NCBI GenBank assembly: GCA_026770585.1 | Contig: MU646450.1 | Location: 123,143 to 136,222, forward strand | DNA length: 13,080 nt | Direction of reading: 5' to 3' | Source of the DNA: Baffinella frigidus | Taxonomy: Eukaryota; Cryptophyceae; Cryptomonadales; Baffinellaceae | Shown here: in pieces, positions 11,102 through 13,080 of the stretch | Layout: the number at the start of each line of letters is the position of its first letter | Numbering within the stretch: position 1 is the first letter of the stretch | Notes under the pieces: generated by a model | What the model saw: the letters and a program-made list of their open reading frames with translations, nothing else | Told to the model about the DNA's origin: nothing | Database searches by the model: none | Made by a program: the position numbers and the translations under genes

Positions 11102-11252
11102 TCCCGTTTGTACGAATCGCTTAGATGGACCGCTCTCCGACGGCACCGGTGGCTGCCAAGTGGGGAGTTTAATCCGGAAACAAGTATTTTTCTTTAAAAG
11201 CAGTATCGCGTGCACTACCGGCCTGTATGCGGTCCATTGTGGCGCTACTACA

Positions 11253-11288
11253 GTTGTGTAGTAATTTTACTACAAATTACTACACAAC
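11253..11288. repeat. Perfect dyad of the E-core motif
   Basis: GTTGTGTAGTAATTT, TACTAC, AAATTACTACACAAC: 15-bp perfect arms. The arm is the inner core of E elements. Further solo copies: GTAGTAATTTTCGTGC at 11311-11326 and TGTGTAGTAACTTTCGTTG at 11476-11494. Confidence 0.9.
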
Positions 11289-11366
11289 GGGTCACGTCCG
11301 AAGCAATCATGTAGTAATTTTCGTGCAGATTTTTTCGAGGAAAAATGCTTGTTCTCGGATGAATTT

Positions 11367-11410
11367 ACGCAGGATGGTCCTCGAATCCCCAGCCCAGCAC
11401 GCACGATGGC
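11367..11410. repeat. Dispersed repeat H, copy 3
   Basis: ACGCAGGATGGTCCTCGAAT is identical to copy 1 over 20 bases. It directly precedes the inverted repeat Q (11423-11603), and its CCCCAGCCC may belong to a longer outer arm of Q (the right side has GGGCTGGAGGGG at 11635-11646). Confidence 0.65.
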
Positions 11411-11422
11411 CGTCGAACCACA

Positions 11423-11603
11423 CGAGAATGTTAGAGGGGCCTATTTAAAACGACGTGCTTTCTAAAAGTGGGCATTTGTGTAGTAACTTTCGTTGATTGG
11501 TCACGTAACTCTGCGAAATTAGCACAGCCGCGAGGTTGGAACACCCTATCCTGGTACAAATGTTTACAACCCCACATGTAAATAGGTTCCTCCAGCATTC
11601 TCG
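11423..11603. mobile_element. Inverted repeat Q, imperfect
   Basis: CGAGAATGTTAGAGG with CCTATTTA on the left pairs with TAAATAGG and CCTCCAGCATTCTCG on the right. 181 bp. An outer extension (CCCCAGCCC at 11387, GGGCTGGAGGGG at 11635) is possible. The interior holds a solo E-core. Decayed compared with K, L or M. Confidence 0.65.
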
Positions 11604-11785
11604 AGGGGTCTGTCCTCCAGCGAAGAACCACGCAGGGCTGGAGGGGAGGGTATTTCAAAGTCATTTTTTTTGAGGGAAAACAGTATTCAAAAGTCAATTT
11701 TTAGAAGAAAACGGCTCCAAGGGCGACCCAATGGCTCAAAGGGCGACCCTGGAATACCCCCACGTAGCGCCCTGTGTGGATAAGG
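11604..11785. other. Stretch with only short tandem units
   Basis: Contains two 17-bp units at a 20-bp spacing, GGCTCCAAGGGCGACCC and GGCTCAAAGGGCGACCC (11713-11749), and weak arms GGGTATTTCAA (11649) and CTGGAATACCC (11749). No gene seen. Confidence 0.55.
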
Positions 11786-11787
11786 AT

Positions 11788-11851
11788 TATTATATCGTTA
11801 CACTGTTATATCCTTACTTGTTATATCCTTAATTGTTATATCCTTACTCCC
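11788..11851. repeat. TGTTATATCCTTA tandem repeat
   Basis: Three clean units (TGTTATATCCTTACT, TGTTATATCCTTAAT, TGTTATATCCTTACT) preceded by degenerate ones (ATTATTATATCGTTACAC). 14-15 bp period, very AT-rich. Confidence 0.88.
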
Positions 11852-11938
11852 TTATGGTCTAATTTGGATATAATTTAAAGTGCACACCCTATTTCCGGCG
11901 TTCCGTAGCACTCTACTGTATTTATGTGCAGTAATTTT

Positions 11939-12074
11939 CGAAAAAATGGGGAAATGTTGCTGATCTGTCCTCGATTTTTTCCGCGCGGAGCCCGTTTCGA
12001 CAATCCGTATTGTCGAAACGGGCTCCGCGCGGAAAAAATCGAGGTCAGATCAGCAATATTTCCCCATTTTTTCG
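11939..12074. mobile_element. Long near-perfect hairpin, 66-bp stem and 4-base loop
   Basis: Left arm 11939-12004 and right arm 12009-12074 are complementary at 64 of 66 positions, loop CCGT. Arms begin CGAAAAAATGGGGAAAT and reach CCGCGCGGAGCCCGTTTCGA next to the loop. Either strand, if transcribed, would form an almost perfect double-stranded RNA with virtually no loop, the form processed by Dicer-type enzymes (established for such RNAs). Expression is not shown. It may equally be a very young foldback element or an inverted duplication made during repair. A diverged third arm lies at 12174-12215. Confidence 0.95.
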
Positions 12075-12173
12075 CCTTTTTGTGTCATCTTATGGGTGGG
12101 AGATGCTATTTTGAGATAAAAACCATGCCTAAGATAGCACAAAAGTCTATTTTTTGGAATTTTTCCTGATTTC

Positions 12174-12215
12174 CTGACCTGACCTCGATTCCGCGCGAAG
12201 ACCATCTCGACAATA
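12174..12215. repeat. Unpaired third copy of the hairpin arm
   Basis: CTGACCTGACCTCGATTCCG, CGCGAAGACCATCTCGACAA, TAG aligns with the left-arm reading (CTGACCTCGATTTTTTCCGC, GCGGAGCCCGTTTCGACAAT) after loss of a T-run and several substitutions. It lies 100 bp downstream in direct orientation to the left arm. Confidence 0.7.
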
Positions 12216-12279
12216 GCACCCTATGGAATGCCGGAATTAGGTGAATGCCGGAATTAGGTCGTCCACCCTTAGAGGGATC

Positions 12280-12440
12280 CCACACAGCGGACTTCGAAGG
12301 GACTTCGAATAACCCCTAAGCGACAAGACCTAGGACCCTACGGTAGGCAACCCGTAGGGGCATAGGGGGGTTCCAACGGATAAGGCAACGGCAATTCGGG
12401 CACTGAGCGCCCGAAAAGCCCTTCGCAGCCCGCTGTGTTG
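12280..12440 (+). mobile_element. Foldback element A4 with 9-10 bp target duplication
   Basis: 161 bp, the same length as A3. Termini are CCACACAGCGG and CCGCTGTGTTG, differing by one base. AGAGGGATC(C) lies immediately outside on both sides (12271 and 12441), and the paralogous host unit near 12673-12683 has the motif only once (AGAGAGGGATCC). This is direct evidence of insertion with a 9 or 10 bp duplication. A duplication of that size is typical of Mutator-like transposons (family knowledge). Assigning the element to that superfamily is inference, because no transposase or long Mutator-type end is visible. Confidence 0.9.
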
Positions 12441-12482
12441 AGAGGGATCCTCACCTTGCGAAGAATGGAAGGATCCATGAGA

Positions 12483-12626
12483 TTTCACAGGAAAACAGTT
12501 TTAATCTAAAACTTTTGATTCAATGAAAATTACTACACGAATGCTTTAATATTACTAGTAAAACTCATTATGTGTAGTAAATTTCATTGCCAAATTTTTC
12601 TGAATTAAAACCGTTTCCCTATGAGA
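12483..12626. mobile_element. Foldback element E3, insertion with paralogous empty site
   Basis: 144 bp, from TTTCACAGGAAAACAGTTTT to AAAACCGTTTCCCTATGAGA. Inner core ATGAAAATTACTACACGAAT and GTGTAGTAAATTTCATTG. It splits GGATCCATGAGA from TTGGCGCACAACCC. The other copy of the host unit reads GGATCTAGGAGATTGGCGTC without interruption (12877-12896). As in E1 and E2, the insertion follows GA and the right end is GAGA. Confidence 0.92.
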
Positions 12627-12688
12627 TTGGCGCACAACCCACGGAATGCCGGAATTAGGTCGTCCACCCTTAGAGAGGGATCCTAACC

Positions 12689-12851
12689 TTATCTCAAACA
12701 AACCTTTCTACAAGTCGTTTTCCTAAAGTCAATTCCCCTACAAATCCGTCAACTTACGTCAACTTACGCGTAGAGTCAAGAATAAGTTGACGAATTTTGT
12801 GAGGGAATTGACTTTGGGAAAATGACTTCTAGAAAGGCTTATTTGAGGTAA
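12689..12851. mobile_element. Foldback element F2, insertion with paralogous empty site
   Basis: About 163 bp, from TTATCTCAAACAAACCTTTC to GCTTATTTGAGGTAA. Shares GTCGTTTTCCTAAAGTCAATTCCCC-type arms with F1 and has GTCAACTTAC duplicated. It interrupts CCTAACC...CCTTGCGAAG; the other host copy reads ATCCTCACCTTGCGAAGAAT intact (12448-12467). TAACCTT before and AAAACCTT after suggest a target duplication of roughly 7-9 bp, blurred by mutation. Confidence 0.85.
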
Positions 12852-12936
12852 AGTAAAACCTTGCGAAGAATGGAAGGATCTAGGAGATTGGCGTCCAACC
12901 CGCGGGACTCTACGTCGCTCCACTGCCCCTGGTTCC

Positions 12937-13072
12937 GGGTTTGGGGTTTGGGGTTTGGGGTTTGGGGTTAAGGTTTAGGGTTTGGGTTTTGGGGTTTGGG
13001 GTTTGGGGTTAAGGTTTTGGGTTTTGGGTTTGGGGTTTGGGGTTTGGGGTTTGGGGTTTGGGGTTTGGGGTT
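12937..13072 (+). repeat. Telomere-like array, TTTGGGG units
   Basis: About 18 units of GGGGTTT with variants GGGGTTAAGG, TTTAGGG, GGGTTTTGGG in the first two thirds, becoming uniform in the last 50 bases. G-rich strand runs to the right, outward, mirroring the array at 1-33. The last eight bases of the window (CTTGAGGT) are not repeat, so the array is interrupted at the edge. Confidence 0.93.
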
Positions 13073-13080
13073 CTTGAGGT

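Larger units (their letters stand above)
12226..12905 (+). repeat. Tandemly duplicated host unit interrupted by A4, E3 and F2
   Basis: The unit reads GAATGCCGGAATTAGGTCGT, CCACCCTTAGAGGGATCC, T(C/A)ACCTTGCGAAGAATGG, AAGGATC, then GAGATTGGCG and CAACCC. Copy 1 is 12243-12279, 12441-12482 and 12627-12643; copy 2 is 12644-12688 and about 12856-12905. Each copy preserves the sites at which the other was hit. The first 17 bases are additionally duplicated at 12226. Without insertions each copy is roughly 100 bp. Confidence 0.92.

Noticed and set aside
10746-11261. 171-codon plus-strand frame
   Set aside because: It runs through repeat J2 and the CCCTACA array. The central T-L-H-P-T-P-Y repetition is the 7-base unit read in rotating frames. 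No domain or codon bias.
8981-11410. tRNA genes at TCGAATC-containing repeat H
   Set aside because: No acceptor stem, D-arm or anticodon arm can be formed around the motif.
1-13080. A complete two-ended minichromosome
   Set aside because: Polarity fits, but window edges may be arbitrary, the right array is interrupted before the edge and both arrays contain or adjoin variants.

Overview
This window is eukaryotic, repeat-dominated DNA with a subtelomeric character. It is most likely from an alga or related protist with plant-type (TTTAGGG-like) telomeres. The evidence is arrays of 7-base telomere-like units (TTTGGGG, TTTAGGG, TGTAGGG and ATTAGGG variants) at both window ends and at several interior sites, GT-AG introns with high-GC3 exons, and the absence of any compact bacterial gene layout. 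The species cannot be named from the sequence.

Layout. 1-2330: telomere-like arrays, a degenerate subtelomeric unit (S), and tightly packed GC-rich foldback elements (families A, B and C). 2357-2660: an AT-richer foldback element (E1) and a 139-bp dispersed repeat (J1). 2660-4820: the only gene-like stretch. It holds a frameshifted coding remnant on the minus strand (about 3253-3580), a cysteine-rich interrupted frame (4161-4370), and two phase-compatible plus-strand exons that look like the 3' end of a gene (4366-4468 and 4631-4675). 4820-6065: more B and C elements. 6065-6910: low-complexity ORF, palindrome, poly-C and a degenerate TTTAGGG array. 7030-8670: foldback elements K, G1, E2, C7, A3, D and G2, with microsatellites. 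8860-10190: a 10-bp G-rich minisatellite, then foldbacks L, M and N. 10218-12075: hairpins, F1, J2, a CCCTACA array, and a near-perfect 66-bp-stem hairpin. 12226-12905: a tandemly duplicated host unit carrying three different insertions. 12937-13072: a TTTGGGG array pointing outward.

The striking feature is a community of small non-autonomous inverted-repeat elements (MITE-like, about 100-180 bp) of at least ten families, none with a visible transposase. Several boundaries can be read directly because an uninterrupted paralogous copy of the target also lies in this window: A4, E3, F2, E2 and C6, with B5 sitting inside telomere-like repeat at a TA. Families with unrelated termini share internal modules. 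One is a CCTACNGTAGG + CCTAGG core in A, B, C and D. Another is the octamer AAGTTGAC in F, G and other hairpins, at 12 exact sites. A third is an ACTACAC-type core in E copies and solo sites. I see no convincing complete gene, rRNA, tRNA or CRISPR array.
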